This document shows, piece after piece, positions 35,716 through 44,061 of a stretch of 64,000 nt of DNA. Under the pieces are notes generated by a model. The model searched no databases. It worked only from the letters and a program-made list of their open reading frames with translations, and had not been told where the DNA came from. How positions within the stretch are numbered: the stretch's first letter is position 1; every line of letters begins with the position of its first letter. Source of the DNA: Candidatus Desulfovibrio intestinavium (GTDB lineage: Bacteria; Desulfobacterota; Desulfovibrionia; Desulfovibrionales; Desulfovibrionaceae); NCBI GenBank assembly GCA_019118345.1, contig DWZD01000053.1:167534-231533 (forward strand), in the 5' to 3' direction. Both the position numbers and the translations under genes were made by a program.

Positions 35716-36987
35716 GAAGCGGCCCCGCTCCGAAGCCTGCAATTCCACTTCCAGTCCGGCCAGCGCCCGCCGCAGCATGTCCAGCCCGTGGCCCACGGCC
35801 CGGCGGCGCGTCCACTGCCGCCCCATGTAGCGGCCCTGCGGCCGCATGACCCGCAGCCAGGTGCGATGGGCGTCAGCAAGGGCGATGTAGACAAGGCCCA
35901 CGGGCTTTTCCTCCGTGCCGCCGTCCGGCCCGGCAATGCCGGTGATGCCGATGCCCCAGTCGCTGCCGCTGCGCTCGCGCACGGCGGTGGCCATCTGGCG
36001 GGCCACCTCCTCGCTCACCGCGCCCACCCGGGCCAGCAGGGCTTCATCAATGCCCAAAAGGCGCATCTTGCTCTCGTTGGCATAGGTGACCACGCCGGTG
36101 CCGAACACGGCGGACGAACCGGGCACATCCGTAATGGCCGAAGCCAACAGGCCGCCGGTACAGGATTCCGCCGTGGCCACGGTCTGCCCGTGTCGGGCCA
36201 GTTCCGGCACGACCACGCTTTCCAGATTGTCCACATCCACGCCGTAGACCACATCCCCCAGCAGCTCATGCACGCGCCGCAGCGTCGGCGCGGCCAGCGC
36301 CTCGGCGGCTTCCACCGTCTCGGCCTTGGCCGTCACGCGCACGAACATTTCCCCATCCGTGGCATAGGTGGCCGTGGACGGATTGGCCAGACCGGTCAGT
36401 TCGGCCAGCCGCAGGGCGGCGTCGCCTTCGCCCTGGGCAAAGGTGCGCACCATGTAGGAACGGATGCAGGCCTGCGTGCGGGCGGCCAGAATGGGCACCA
36501 GCTGTTCGCGCAGCATGGGCAGCAGCTCGCGCGGCGGGCCGGGCAGCATGGCCACGGCCTTGCCGTCGGAGCGACAGGCATAGCAGCCCGGGGCGGTGCC
36601 GATGCGGTTGGGCAGGGCCTGCGAACCGCGCGGCAGGAGCACCTGCTTGTACTGATTGGGGCCCATGCGCCGCTCGCCGAAATATTCCTTCAGGCACACA
36701 AGGCTGTCGGCATCCTCCTCCAGCGGCATTTCCAGCACCGAAGCGATGGTTTCCTTGGTCAGATCGTCCTCCGTGGGGCCAAGGCCGCCGGTGGTGATGA
36801 TGAGATCGCTGCGGGACAGCCCCTCCCGCAGAGCCTCTTCCAGCCGCTGCGGATTGTCGCCCACCACGCAGCTGTGGAAGACGTCAATGCCCAGGGCGGA
36901 AAGTTCCCGCCCCACATGAGCCGCATCGGAGTTGATGGTATGGCCCAGCAGAAGTTCCGTGCCCACGGCAATGATTTCGGCTTGCAT
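35713..36987 (-). CDS. cinA: CinA family nicotinamide-nucleotide amidohydrolase / damage-inducible protein
   Basis: The 424-residue protein has the two usual parts. Residues 1 to about 170 form the MoaB/MogA-like COG1058 domain (IAVGTELLLGHTINSDAAHV, TTGGLGPTEDDLTKE). Residues of about 260-420 form the CinA amidohydrolase domain (VATAESCTGGLLASAITDVPGSS, GIGITGIAGPDGGTEEKPVGLVY). It recycles pyridine nucleotides by deamidating NMN. The ATG at 36987 follows AAAAGGAG and lies 7 bp after cysC. Its TAA stop coincides with the end of repeat copy 3, so the native 3' end may have been altered. Confidence 0.93.
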   Translation of the reverse strand: MQAEIIAVGTELLLGHTINSDAAHVGRELSALGIDVFHSCVVGDNPQRLEEALREGLSRSDLIITTGGLGPTEDDLTKETIASVLEMPLEEDADSLVCLKEYFGERRMGPNQYKQVLLPRGSQALPNRIGTAPGCYACRSDGKAVAMLPGPPRELLPMLREQLVPILAARTQACIRSYMVRTFAQGEGDAALRLAELTGLANPSTATYATDGEMFVRVTAKAETVEAAEALAAPTLRRVHELLGDVVYGVDVDNLESVVVPELARHGQTVATAESCTGGLLASAITDVPGSSAVFGTGVVTYANESKMRLLGIDEALLARVGAVSEEVARQMATAVRERSGSDWGIGITGIAGPDGGTEEKPVGLVYIALADAHRTWLRVMRPQGRYMGRQWTRRRAVGHGLDMLRRALAGLEVELQASERGRF

Positions 36988-36994
36988 GTGCTGT

Positions 36995-37525
36995 TCACTC
37001 CTTTTCGGTTTGCAAAAGCTCATCCACGATCTGGCGCGCGCATTCCCGGGGCGTCCTGCCCACGGTGGGAACCACGCAATCCGGCTTTTCCGGCGCTTCA
37101 AAGGGAGAGGATATGCCGGTAAATTCCTGAATCAGTCCGGCGCGCACCTTCTTGTACAATCCCTTGGGATCGCGCGCTTCGGCCACCTCCAGCGGCGTAT
37201 TGATATAGATCTCGAAAAAGCGCTCCGCCCCCACGATGCGCCGGGCTTCCGCGCGCGCGGCGGCCAGCGGCGAGATGAAGGCCACAATGGGCGACACCCC
37301 GGCCTGCAGGAGAATGGCGGCAACCTCGGCCACCCGGCGCTGATTTTCCGCGCGGTCGGCTTCGGAAAAGCCAAGATCCCTGCACAGCCCCTGCCGGATA
37401 ATGTCTCCGTCCAGAATGAAGGGCTGCTGCCCCCGCTCACGCAGCAACGGAAACAACTCTCCGGCAATGGTGGACTTGCCCGCGCCCGACAGGCCGGTAA
37501 ACCAGTAGCAGCACGCATCCGACAT
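36995..37525 (-). CDS. cysC: Adenylylsulfate (APS) kinase
   Basis: The 176-residue enzyme phosphorylates APS to PAPS. The P-loop is GLSGAGKST near residues 11-19, then ILDGDIIRQGLCRDLGFSEADRAENQRR, which is the APS-binding signature. AFISPLAAARAEAR departs a little from the usual FISPYR. KGLYKKVRAG and GISSPFEAPEKPD complete the family pattern. The ATG at 37525 follows GGGAGAAG. It stands without CysD or CysN; a sulfate reducer already has ATP sulfurylase. PAPS is not needed for dissimilatory sulfate reduction, so it probably feeds sulfation. cinA follows after 7 bp. Confidence 0.92.
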   Translation of the reverse strand: MSDACCYWFTGLSGAGKSTIAGELFPLLRERGQQPFILDGDIIRQGLCRDLGFSEADRAENQRRVAEVAAILLQAGVSPIVAFISPLAAARAEARRIVGAERFFEIYINTPLEVAEARDPKGLYKKVRAGLIQEFTGISSPFEAPEKPDCVVPTVGRTPRECARQIVDELLQTEKE

Positions 37526-37599
37526 CGGCTTCTTCTCCCTGACAAAAATCATCTTCTCCTTCTAGCCCCTCCCTGTCGCCAATGCAAGCCGTTGGCCTC

Positions 37600-37628
37600 T
37601 TGCCAACGGGCACTGCTCAACGTAAGCT
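37600..37628 (+). promoter_or_regulatory. Sigma-70-type promoter for the 37654 gene
   Basis: TTGCCA (37600-37605) and TAAGCT (37623-37628) are 17 bp apart, 25 bp before the start codon. Confidence 0.5.
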
Positions 37629-37653
37629 GACGCATTCCAGCCAAGGAAAGCCC

Positions 37654-38127
37654 ATGAAACATCCCTGCCTCGCCCTTCCCCTCGCCCTCGCCCTCGCCCT
37701 GCTCCTGCTGCTCCATCAGCCCGTCTGCGCCCAAACGCTGGATGCCGGCTACTTCACCCTTGATCTGCCCAAGGGCTGGGACGTGATCACGCCCCCCACC
37801 CGAGAGGGCGAGACCGTGAGCCTGGTGGTGGCCCGTACCGACAGACGAGCTTCGGTCAGCATTGTATCCGGGCCGACCCGCGGCACCCGCATGGACATGA
37901 TTGCCGCCATGTTCGCCCAGCTGTTTCAGGCCCAGGAGCCGCCGGCACAGCAGGGCAACCTCCATACCGTGCCCTTTGCCCGGGACGGCGTGTCCGGCCG
38001 GCTCTGGATGACCGAAAGCCAGGGCATCTTTATCGTCTATTCCCTGTCGGGCGACGACCGCGACGCCCTGAACATGGTCAGATCCGCCGTAAAAAGCGAA
38101 CGCTATCCCGGCCTTGTCCTGCCCTGA
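37654..38127 (+). CDS. Small secreted protein of unknown function
   Basis: The protein has 157 residues. The ATG at 37654 follows CCAAGGAAAG and opens a clear signal peptide (MKHPCLALPLALALALLLLL, probable cleavage after VCAQ). The mature part has about 130 residues, with a fold hint from YFTLDLPKGWDVITPP and SLVVARTDRRASVSI, like small periplasmic alpha/beta proteins. I do not recognise a family. It lies upstream of the Ni/Co transporter genes with a 159-bp gap and probably has its own promoter. Confidence 0.75.
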   Translation: MKHPCLALPLALALALLLLLHQPVCAQTLDAGYFTLDLPKGWDVITPPTREGETVSLVVARTDRRASVSIVSGPTRGTRMDMIAAMFAQLFQAQEPPAQQGNLHTVPFARDGVSGRLWMTESQGIFIVYSLSGDDRDALNMVRSAVKSERYPGLVLP

Positions 38128-38179
38128 CCGCGCGGCATGAGCGCCGTGGCCTTGCCGCCGTGGCCCTCTGGAAAATCAC

Positions 38180-38209
38180 TTGCCACCTTTTGAAATTTCG
38201 TGCTACGCA
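38180..38209 (+). promoter_or_regulatory. Candidate promoter for the ECF transporter genes
   Basis: TTGCCA (38180-38185), an 18-bp spacer and TACGCA (38204-38209, with TGC just upstream). I see no certain NikR operator or cobalamin riboswitch in the gap. Confidence 0.4.
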
Positions 38210-38286
38210 TGAGGGCGTATCCGCCACAGCGCCGGCATTCGCCCAAGGGCAGCCGCAACGGCGGAAACGCAACACGGGAGGTCGTC

Positions 38287-38901
38287 ATGCATATTTCCGA
38301 AGGGGTGCTTTCCCCCGCCGTGCTGGCGGGCGGCGCCGCACTGGCCGTGGCCGGAACCTGCGTCGGCTTGCGCCGGGTGGAGTATGACCGCTTGATGCAG
38401 GTGGCCATTCTGAGCGCCGTCTTCTTTGTCGGCTCGCTGGTACATGTGCCCGTGGGCTTCGGCAGCGCCCACCTGCTGCTCAATGGCCTCCTGGGCGTGC
38501 TGCTGGGCTGGGCCGTCTTTCCGGCCCTGCTCATTGCCCTGCTCCTGCAGGCCCTGCTCTTCCAGTTCGGCGGACTCACGGTTCTGGGCGTCAACGTGGC
38601 CACCATGAGCATCGGCGGCGTGCTGGCCCACTATCTCTGCCGCGCCTGCTGCCGCCTGCCGCATGGCGGGCCGCTCATCGGCGGCTTTGTGGGCGGCGCC
38701 TCTGGCGTGCTCGTGGCCGGCCTGCTCACCGCGGCAGCCCTTGCCCTCTCCGGCGAGGCCTTTGGCACGGCGGCCCGGCTGGTGCTGCTGGCCCATCTGC
38801 CCATCATGCTGGCCGAAGGCTGCATCACCCTGTTCACCTTCAATTTTCTCGTCCGCGTGCGTCCGGGCATCCTGCCCTTTGCCCTGCCCGCGCGCGGCTG
38901 A
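38287..38901 (+). CDS. Ni/Co ECF transporter substrate-binding component CbiM/NikM
   Basis: The 204-residue membrane protein has about six helices. The mature N terminus begins Met-His (MHISEGVLSP), the metal ligand of CbiM/NikM, and internal motifs VHVPVGFGSAHLLLNGLLGVLLG and LFQFGGLTVLGVNVATMS fit the family. The ATG at 38287 follows CGGGAGG. Whether it is nickel- or cobalt-specific cannot be told. The usual small CbiN, or NikL/NikN, is missing beside it, while a DUF4198-like candidate accessory is far away at 1411. Confidence 0.88.
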   Translation: MHISEGVLSPAVLAGGAALAVAGTCVGLRRVEYDRLMQVAILSAVFFVGSLVHVPVGFGSAHLLLNGLLGVLLGWAVFPALLIALLLQALLFQFGGLTVLGVNVATMSIGGVLAHYLCRACCRLPHGGPLIGGFVGGASGVLVAGLLTAAALALSGEAFGTAARLVLLAHLPIMLAEGCITLFTFNFLVRVRPGILPFALPARG

Positions 38902-38918
38902 CCCCCCGGTGTCGCGCC

Positions 38919-39668
38919 ATGCTTGATCAGCCCCTTGCCTGCGGACACAGCCTCCTGCACCGCATTGACCCCCGCGTGCGCCTTGTGACGGCGACGGGCA
39001 GCGCCGTCTGTCTGGCCCTACTGCACACGCGAGAGGCCGCCGTGGCCGGACTGGGCATGGGCGCGATCCTGCTGCTGCTTTCCTGCCCGCCGTGGCGGGT
39101 GATTGTCCGCCGGCTGCTGGCGATCAATGCCTTTCTGCTCTTTCTCTGCCTGCTGACGCCCTTCAGCGTGGCCGGCGTCGCCGCCTTCCATCTGGGGCCT
39201 TTGCCCGCCACATGGGAGGGCTTCCACTTTTCCCTGCTCATCTGGCTCAAATCCAATGCCCTTGCGCTCTTCTTTCTGGCGCTGGTCGCCAGCATTCCCG
39301 TCCCCACCACAGGTTATGCCCTGCAACGCCTGCACTGTCCGGCCAAGCTCGTCTTTCTGCTCCTCTTTGCCGGACGCTACATCCATGACGTGGCCGAAGA
39401 ATGGCAGACCATGCTGACCGCCGCCCGCCTGCGCGGCTTCCGGGCACGCACCAATGCCCACACCTACCGCACCCTTGCCTCGCTGCTGGGCCTGCTTCTG
39501 CTGCGCGGTTACGAGCGCGCCCACCGCGTTCACGAAGCCATGCTCCTGCGCGGCTTCCGGCAGCGATTCGCCTGTGTGACCCCCTTTCATGCCCGTCCGC
39601 ATGATGCCATCTTCGCCCTTGCCCTGACGCTGGGCATGGCCGCCCTTGTCTGGCTGGAGTTCCGATGA
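38919..39668 (+). CDS. cbiQ: ECF transporter transmembrane component CbiQ
   Basis: The 249-residue T-component has about five membrane helices. Family marks are HRIDPRVRLV near residue 14 and the coupling helices with the short Ala-Arg-Gly pattern in LTAARLRGFRARTN and EAMLLRGFRQRF. It lies 17 bp after cbiM, and its TGA overlaps the ATG of the ATPase gene, so the transporter is produced as a unit in the inner membrane. Confidence 0.92.
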   Translation: MLDQPLACGHSLLHRIDPRVRLVTATGSAVCLALLHTREAAVAGLGMGAILLLLSCPPWRVIVRRLLAINAFLLFLCLLTPFSVAGVAAFHLGPLPATWEGFHFSLLIWLKSNALALFFLALVASIPVPTTGYALQRLHCPAKLVFLLLFAGRYIHDVAEEWQTMLTAARLRGFRARTNAHTYRTLASLLGLLLLRGYERAHRVHEAMLLRGFRQRFACVTPFHARPHDAIFALALTLGMAALVWLEFR

Positions 39669-40393
39669 CCGCCGCCTCTCCCCTCTTTTCCCTGGAACAG
39701 GTGACCCTTGCCCACGATCCCTCGGCCCCCGTGCTGCGCGAGGTGAATTTTGCCCTCCACCCCGGGGAACGCATCGGTCTCTACGGCCCCAACGGCTGCG
39801 GCAAGACCACGCTCCTGCGCTGCATTGTCGGCCTGCACCGTCCCACGCGGGGCGTCGTGCGCTTTCAGGGCAGGGAGCTGCACAAGGATGCGGATTTCCA
39901 CCCCTTGCGCTGCGCCGTGGGCTTTGTTCTCCAGAATGCCGAGGATCAGCTCTTCTTCCCCACCGTGCTGGAAGACGTGGCCTTCGGCCCCCTCAATCTG
40001 GGCCTTGCGCCCGACGACGCCCGTGAACGCGCACTCGCCACCCTTGACCGCCTCGGCCTGCACGGCTTTGCGGACAGGCTCACCCACGCCCTTTCCGGCG
40101 GCGAAAAAAAACTGGTCTCGCTCGCGGGCGTCCTTGCCATGCAGCCGCAGGCCCTCCTTCTCGACGAACCCACCAACACGCTGGACATGGACGCGCGGCA
40201 GCGCCTGCTGGACATCCTCAACGATCTGCCCACCGCCCGCATCACCGTCTCGCATGACTGGGATTTCCTCTGCGGCGTCAGCTCCCGCTTTCTGACCATC
40301 CGCGACGCCCGCCTCATCGACGACGCCCCCAGCCTCGCCCATACCCACCGCCACGCCCATCCCCTGGGCAATGAGCCGCATGTGCATGAGTGA
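39665..40393 (+). CDS. cbiO: ECF transporter ATP-binding component CbiO
   Basis: The 242-residue ABC ATPase has a Walker A YGPNGCGKTTLLR near residues 40-52, a Q-loop in LQNAEDQLFFPTVLEDVAFG (the ECF-typical QxxxDQ form), a signature LSGGEKKLVSLAGVL and a Walker B ALLLDEPTNTLD. A His-rich tail (AHTHRHAHPLGNEPHVHE) is notable and could bind nickel or cobalt. The ATG overlaps the cbiQ stop as ATGA. It drives uptake through CbiM/CbiQ. Confidence 0.93.
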   Translation: MTAASPLFSLEQVTLAHDPSAPVLREVNFALHPGERIGLYGPNGCGKTTLLRCIVGLHRPTRGVVRFQGRELHKDADFHPLRCAVGFVLQNAEDQLFFPTVLEDVAFGPLNLGLAPDDARERALATLDRLGLHGFADRLTHALSGGEKKLVSLAGVLAMQPQALLLDEPTNTLDMDARQRLLDILNDLPTARITVSHDWDFLCGVSSRFLTIRDARLIDDAPSLAHTHRHAHPLGNEPHVHE

Positions 40394-40705
40394 AGAAGTG
40401 TGTGGGCGAGGGGGAGGGAACCCCATCCCCCCCGAACGCGCCTTGTCAGGGACATGATACGCTGCCGCGCCACGCGGGCTTTCCCGTGCGCCCGCCGCTC
40501 CTCCCCGGCGGAATGGGGCAGTACGCCGCCTTCAGCCCCTGACGCCTCAGCGCCCTTTCTCCTTTTTTTGCCGCGTGTTCCGCGCTCCCGCACAGCAGGG
40601 GCGACCGCCGCCCGCCCGTCCCCGCATGCGTCGCCCGCAAAAACAGGAAGGGAAGCTGTGACGACAGCTCCCCTTCCACGGAAACAGTGATGTGAACAGA
40701 TCCCG
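40394..40705. other. Gap between the ECF genes and the Cys-rich gene
   Basis: 312 bp with no supported gene. The right end holds a minus-strand terminator (40639-40677). The rest is GC-rich with a T-run at about 40560-40567. No terminator can be assigned firmly to cbiO. Confidence 0.5.
40639..40677 (-). terminator. Intrinsic terminator after the FeoB-associated gene
   Basis: GGAAGGG-AGCTGT pairs with ACAGCT-CCCTTCC (40646-40659 with 40664-40677, one mismatch). On the minus strand it is followed by TGTTTTT. Confidence 0.8.
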
Positions 40706-40900
40706 CTACGGTTTGCGGCAGCAGGGAGGGGCGGATTCATTTCCCCGGCAGGACGTGCCCATGCGTTGCGGCGCGCTGCCGCACTGGCAGGAACCGCAAC
40801 CGCAGCTGCCCTTGCCGCGAGCGGCAACGGCCTTGTAAAACTTGCGCGCCAGAAATGCTGCGGCGCCCGCAATGATGATGCCGACAAGAAGAGTATCCAT
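40706..40900 (-). CDS. FeoB-associated Cys-rich membrane protein
   Basis: The 64-residue protein has one N-terminal membrane helix (MDTLLVGIIIAGAAAFLARK), a basic stretch, then a Cys-rich tail (CGCGSCQCGS, then CRG and PPCCRKP). This fits the small FeoB-associated Cys-rich proteins, which help or accompany ferrous iron uptake. The ATG at 40900 has GGAGGC upstream. It lies 58 bp downstream of fur on the same strand. No feoA or feoB lies in the window. Confidence 0.8.
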   Translation of the reverse strand: MDTLLVGIIIAGAAAFLARKFYKAVAARGKGSCGCGSCQCGSAPQRMGTSCRGNESAPPCCRKP

Positions 40901-40928
40901 ATTTCTGCCTCCGGGCTGATGGCAGGAA

Positions 40929-40957
40929 TATGTCACAAATGAAAACGAATGTCAAAA
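40929..40957 (-). promoter_or_regulatory. Possible Fur operator
   Basis: An AT-rich stretch containing AATGAAAACGAATGTC between fur and the FeoB-associated gene loosely resembles a Fur box. The match is partial. Confidence 0.3.
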
Positions 40958-40958
40958 T

Positions 40959-41453
40959 CTATTCATCCGCAACGGCCCCGCCTGCCGCAGCTTCCCCCTT
41001 TCCGCTGCCGGTTTGCTCCCGCGCCGCACAGTCGGCGCAAACGCCGTACAGATTGTGTACATGGCCCCGCAGCAAAAAGTCGTATTTGCGGGCCAGTTCA
41101 TGCTGAATCTTCTCGATGCGGGGATCATAGATTTCAATGATCTTGCCGCAGGTGACACAGACCATGTGATCGTGGTGGCTGTCCGACGCGGCCAATTCAT
41201 AGCGGGCAATGCCGTCGCTGAAATGAATTTCCATGGCCAGCCCGGCCTCGCAGAGCAATTTCAGCGTTCGGTAGACTGTGGTCTGCCCGATGCTGGCATC
41301 CTGCTGCTGGACGCGCTGATAAAATTCTTCCAGCGAATGGTGGCCGGGAAAGCGGAAAAAGACTTCGGCGATGATGCGCCGCTGTGCCGTGGCGTTCATC
41401 CCCTTGCGGCAGATAAACTCCTGAAAGGCATTGTGAAAAGCTGTATTGTCCAT
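40959..41453 (-). CDS. fur: Fur family transcriptional regulator
   Basis: The 164-residue protein has a winged helix at residues 1 to about 85 (QRRIIAEVFFRFPGHHSLEEFYQRV, TVYRTLKLLCEAGLA) and a dimerisation domain with SHHDHMVCVTCGKIIE (metal site and CxxC) and a second CADC pair near 139. This is the ferric uptake regulator pattern rather than Zur or PerR for certain, since those share most motifs. It represses iron-uptake genes with Fe(II). It is followed by a FeoB-associated gene, which supports an iron role. Confidence 0.88.
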   Translation of the reverse strand: MDNTAFHNAFQEFICRKGMNATAQRRIIAEVFFRFPGHHSLEEFYQRVQQQDASIGQTTVYRTLKLLCEAGLAMEIHFSDGIARYELAASDSHHDHMVCVTCGKIIEIYDPRIEKIQHELARKYDFLLRGHVHNLYGVCADCAAREQTGSGKGEAAAGGAVADE

Positions 41454-41480
41454 AGCTGTTGACCTACCCCTGATAGTCGT

Positions 41481-41509
41481 TTTCTAGCATGGACAGCGCT
41501 TTCTGCCAA
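41481..41509 (-). promoter_or_regulatory. Sigma-70-type promoter for fur
   Basis: On the minus strand TTGGCA (41509-41504), a 17-bp spacer and TAGAAA (41486-41481), 27 bp before the start codon. Confidence 0.5.
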
Positions 41510-41528
41510 GCGATCTTTGCCTGCCGCC

Positions 41529-41557
41529 TTGACCGGCGACAGGGGAAGGGCTAGGGT
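41529..41557 (+). promoter_or_regulatory. Sigma-70-type promoter for the DMT transporter
   Basis: TTGACC (41529-41534) and TAGGGT (41552-41557) are 17 bp apart, 43 bp before the start codon. Confidence 0.5.
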
Positions 41558-41600
41558 CAGCCGCACCGGCAGAAGCCGGCATGTGACGCGAGGGCCGGCC

Positions 41601-42527
41601 ATGCAAGTATCCTCCCGGGGTCTGCGGATCCTTTTCAATCTTTTTCTGCTCTACATTTCGTGGGGTTCGACCTACATCTGTCTGAAACTCTGCATGCATG
41701 CCTGTGGCCCCTTCACCCTCTGCGGGGTGCGCATGCTGTGCGGCGGGCTGCTGCTGGCCGTGCTGCTGGCGCTTTCGGGCCGCTGGCGGCAGCCGCGCGG
41801 CGCGGACTGGCGGCATGCCGCCTGGCTGGCCGTGTTCATGGTGCTCATGGCCAGCGGTTTTCTGGCCAGGGGGCAGCAGGGCATCAGCTCGTCCACGGCA
41901 GCCATCATTACCGCCTCCACCCCCATCAGCATGCTGCTGGCGGGGTGGCTTTTTGCCGGGGAAAAGCGGCCCACCCTCATGCAGTGCGTCGGCCTGCTGG
42001 GCGGCGGCGCGGGCCTGATCCTGCTGGCGCTGGGCAGGGCGGAAACGCAAGCCGGCACACTGCCCGCGCAAGGGGATTCCGTTGCCGGCATGATCTGGGT
42101 CTTTGCCGCGACCTGGGGCTGGGTGGCCGGAACCCTCGTCTCTCGCCGCTTTCCCCATGCTTCCGGCCTCTCCGGCATGCAGTCCTGCGCGCTCCTGCTC
42201 ATCTGCGGCGGTCTGGAATCCCTGCTCGTGGCGGCCTGCGCGGGCGAGGCGGCCCTTCTCCAGCCCGGGGAGATCGGCGCGGCTGAGCTGTTCGCCTTCG
42301 GCTGGCTCACCGTGGGCGGCTCCATCATCGCCTACTATGCCTATTTCTGGCTGTTGTCCCACGCCTCCATCGCCACGGCCGTTTCCTATGAATATGTGGT
42401 GCCGGTCATCGGGGTGTTTCTGGGTTGGCACATCGGCGGCGAGGCCGTGACCTGGCGCATCCTGCTGACCTGCGTGCTCATCGTGGGTTCCGTCTTCTTC
42501 GTCATGTGGGACAAGCACAACAAATAG
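41601..42527 (+). CDS. EamA/DMT-family transporter
   Basis: The 308-residue protein has about ten membrane helices in two EamA repeats. Repeat 1 starts with LFNLFLLYISWGSTYICLKL and contains PFTLCGVRMLCGG. Repeat 2 starts with GMIWVFAATWGWVAGTLVSRRFP and contains SIATAVSYEYVVPVIGVFLGW. It probably exports small metabolites such as amino acids across the inner membrane; the substrate is not visible. It is a single gene with its own promoter, ending convergently to thiC. Confidence 0.88.
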   Translation: MQVSSRGLRILFNLFLLYISWGSTYICLKLCMHACGPFTLCGVRMLCGGLLLAVLLALSGRWRQPRGADWRHAAWLAVFMVLMASGFLARGQQGISSSTAAIITASTPISMLLAGWLFAGEKRPTLMQCVGLLGGGAGLILLALGRAETQAGTLPAQGDSVAGMIWVFAATWGWVAGTLVSRRFPHASGLSGMQSCALLLICGGLESLLVAACAGEAALLQPGEIGAAELFAFGWLTVGGSIIAYYAYFWLLSHASIATAVSYEYVVPVIGVFLGWHIGGEAVTWRILLTCVLIVGSVFFVMWDKHNK

Positions 42528-42610
42528 GCGGCGTCCCCGCGAGGCAACGCCGCCTGAGCGGACGGCGGCCTTCCGGCTGACCCGCAGCCGGGGAAAAAGC
42601 CACCGCCGCC

Positions 42611-42641
42611 AAAAAGGGCGCCCACGACAACGTGAGCGCCC
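42611..42641 (-). terminator. Intrinsic terminator after thiC
   Basis: GGGCGC-CACG with CGTG-GCGCCC (42616-42626 and 42631-42641) has a 4-nt loop. On the minus strand five T residues follow. Confidence 0.88.
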
Positions 42642-42691
42642 CCGGGAGGTCGCAAGCCCGCCCGCCGTTCCGGCGGTCAGGGCACGGCCGG

Positions 42692-43987
42692 CTAGGCCTG
42701 TTCGGTCTTGCGATCGCGCAGCATCTTCACGGCACAGAACTTGCCGCACATGGCGCAAACTTCCTCGTTCTTGTGTTCTTCGCGGCGCTTGTCGAGCTGT
42801 TCGGGATCAAGGGCGGCGGCGCGCATCTTGTCCCAATCCAGCGTCTTGCGGCCTTCGTTCATCAGGGCTTCGCGGGCCACGGCGCGCTTGGTGCCCAGGG
42901 CCACTTCGCCCACCTGCGCGGCCACGCGGGAGGCCATGACGCCCGCGCGCACGTCGGCTTCATCGGGCAGGGTGAGGTGTTCGGCCGGGGTCAGATAGCA
43001 GAGGAAGTCCACCCCGGCTTCCACGCCGATGGCCCCGCCGATGGCCCCGGCAATGTGGTCATAGCCCGGCGCGCTGTCGCAGCACAGCGGCCCGAGCACA
43101 TAGAGCGGCGCGTTGTTGGTCAGACGCTTGATGCCCTGAATCTGGGTGCGCACCTGATGCATGGGCACATGGCCGGGCCCTTCGATCATGCACTGCACGC
43201 CGCGTTCCAGCGCGTACTTGGCCAGACGGCCGAGATTGATGACTTCTTCCCACTGGGCCGCGTCGCCCGCGTCCACGCCCGCGCCGGGGCGCAGGCCGTC
43301 GCCCAGGGACAGGGTGACGTTGTACTGGCGGCAGACGTCGATAAGGCGGTCAAAATATTCGAGCAGGGGATTTTCGCGCTGGTTTTCCAGCATCCAGCGG
43401 GACAGCATGGAGCCGCCGCGCGAGACCACGCCCATGACGCGGTCGGCTTCCACGCCGTACTGCGCGCCCTTGAGGGACAGACCGCAGTGCACGGTCATGA
43501 AGTCCACGCCCTGTCTGGCCTGCTTTTCGATTTCATTGAAGAGATCGTCGGCCTTCATGCTGGCGATGTCGCGGTCGGCATCCAGAATCTGCTGGCCCAC
43601 GGCATACATGGGCACGGTGCCCAGCGGCGCGGGGCTGGCGGCCAGCATGCCCAGCCGGATGGCGTCCAGATCGCCGGCGATGGAAAGATCCATCACGGTG
43701 TCCGCGCCCGCCTCGAGGGCGGCCTTGAGCTTGCGTTCCTCGGTATTGAGGCAGTTGCAGAGCGGCGAGGTGCCGATGTTGGCATTGACCTTGATGCGGG
43801 AGGGCTGGCCCACGATGATGGGCTTCAGGCCCTTGTGGGCGGGGTTGCCCAGCAGAACCATCGTCCCGGCATTGATGGCGTCGGTGATGGTCTGGGGATC
43901 AAGTCCCTCCTCGGCGGCAATCCGGGCCAGATGGGCGTCGAGAAGGTCACGCAGGGTGCTGTTGAGCGAAAGAAGCGAAGATGCCAT
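42692..43987 (-). CDS. thiC: Phosphomethylpyrimidine synthase ThiC
   Basis: The 431-residue non-canonical radical SAM enzyme converts aminoimidazole ribotide to hydroxymethylpyrimidine phosphate for thiamine. The C-terminal cluster motif is CAMCGKFC. Other marks are KVNANIGTSP, DTVMDLS, GTVPMYAV, MTVHCG, SRGGS and EGPGHVP. This is the shorter form without the N-terminal extension of enterobacterial ThiC. Transcription is controlled by the TPP riboswitch at 44062-44154 and an adjacent terminator. Confidence 0.96.
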   Translation of the reverse strand: MASSLLSLNSTLRDLLDAHLARIAAEEGLDPQTITDAINAGTMVLLGNPAHKGLKPIIVGQPSRIKVNANIGTSPLCNCLNTEERKLKAALEAGADTVMDLSIAGDLDAIRLGMLAASPAPLGTVPMYAVGQQILDADRDIASMKADDLFNEIEKQARQGVDFMTVHCGLSLKGAQYGVEADRVMGVVSRGGSMLSRWMLENQRENPLLEYFDRLIDVCRQYNVTLSLGDGLRPGAGVDAGDAAQWEEVINLGRLAKYALERGVQCMIEGPGHVPMHQVRTQIQGIKRLTNNAPLYVLGPLCCDSAPGYDHIAGAIGGAIGVEAGVDFLCYLTPAEHLTLPDEADVRAGVMASRVAAQVGEVALGTKRAVAREALMNEGRKTLDWDKMRAAALDPEQLDKRREEHKNEEVCAMCGKFCAVKMLRDRKTEQA

Positions 43988-44023
43988 GTGTAAGCCTCGC
44001 GGGTTGCGACGCAGGGCAGGGAT

Positions 44024-44055
44024 AAAAAAATCGCACCAGCGGGAAAGCGGCGCGA
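44024..44055 (-). terminator. Riboswitch expression-platform terminator
   Basis: On the minus strand UCGCGCC (44055-44049) pairs with GGUGCGA (44037-44031) and is followed by seven U residues (44030-44024). It lies directly after the TPP aptamer and 37 bp before thiC, so TPP probably acts by premature termination. Confidence 0.82.
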
Positions 44056-44061
44056 TACAGA

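Noticed and set aside
40446..40679. A 77-codon minus-strand frame between cbiO and the Cys-rich gene
   Set aside because: Overlaps the terminator hairpin, has no ribosome site and no recognisable composition.
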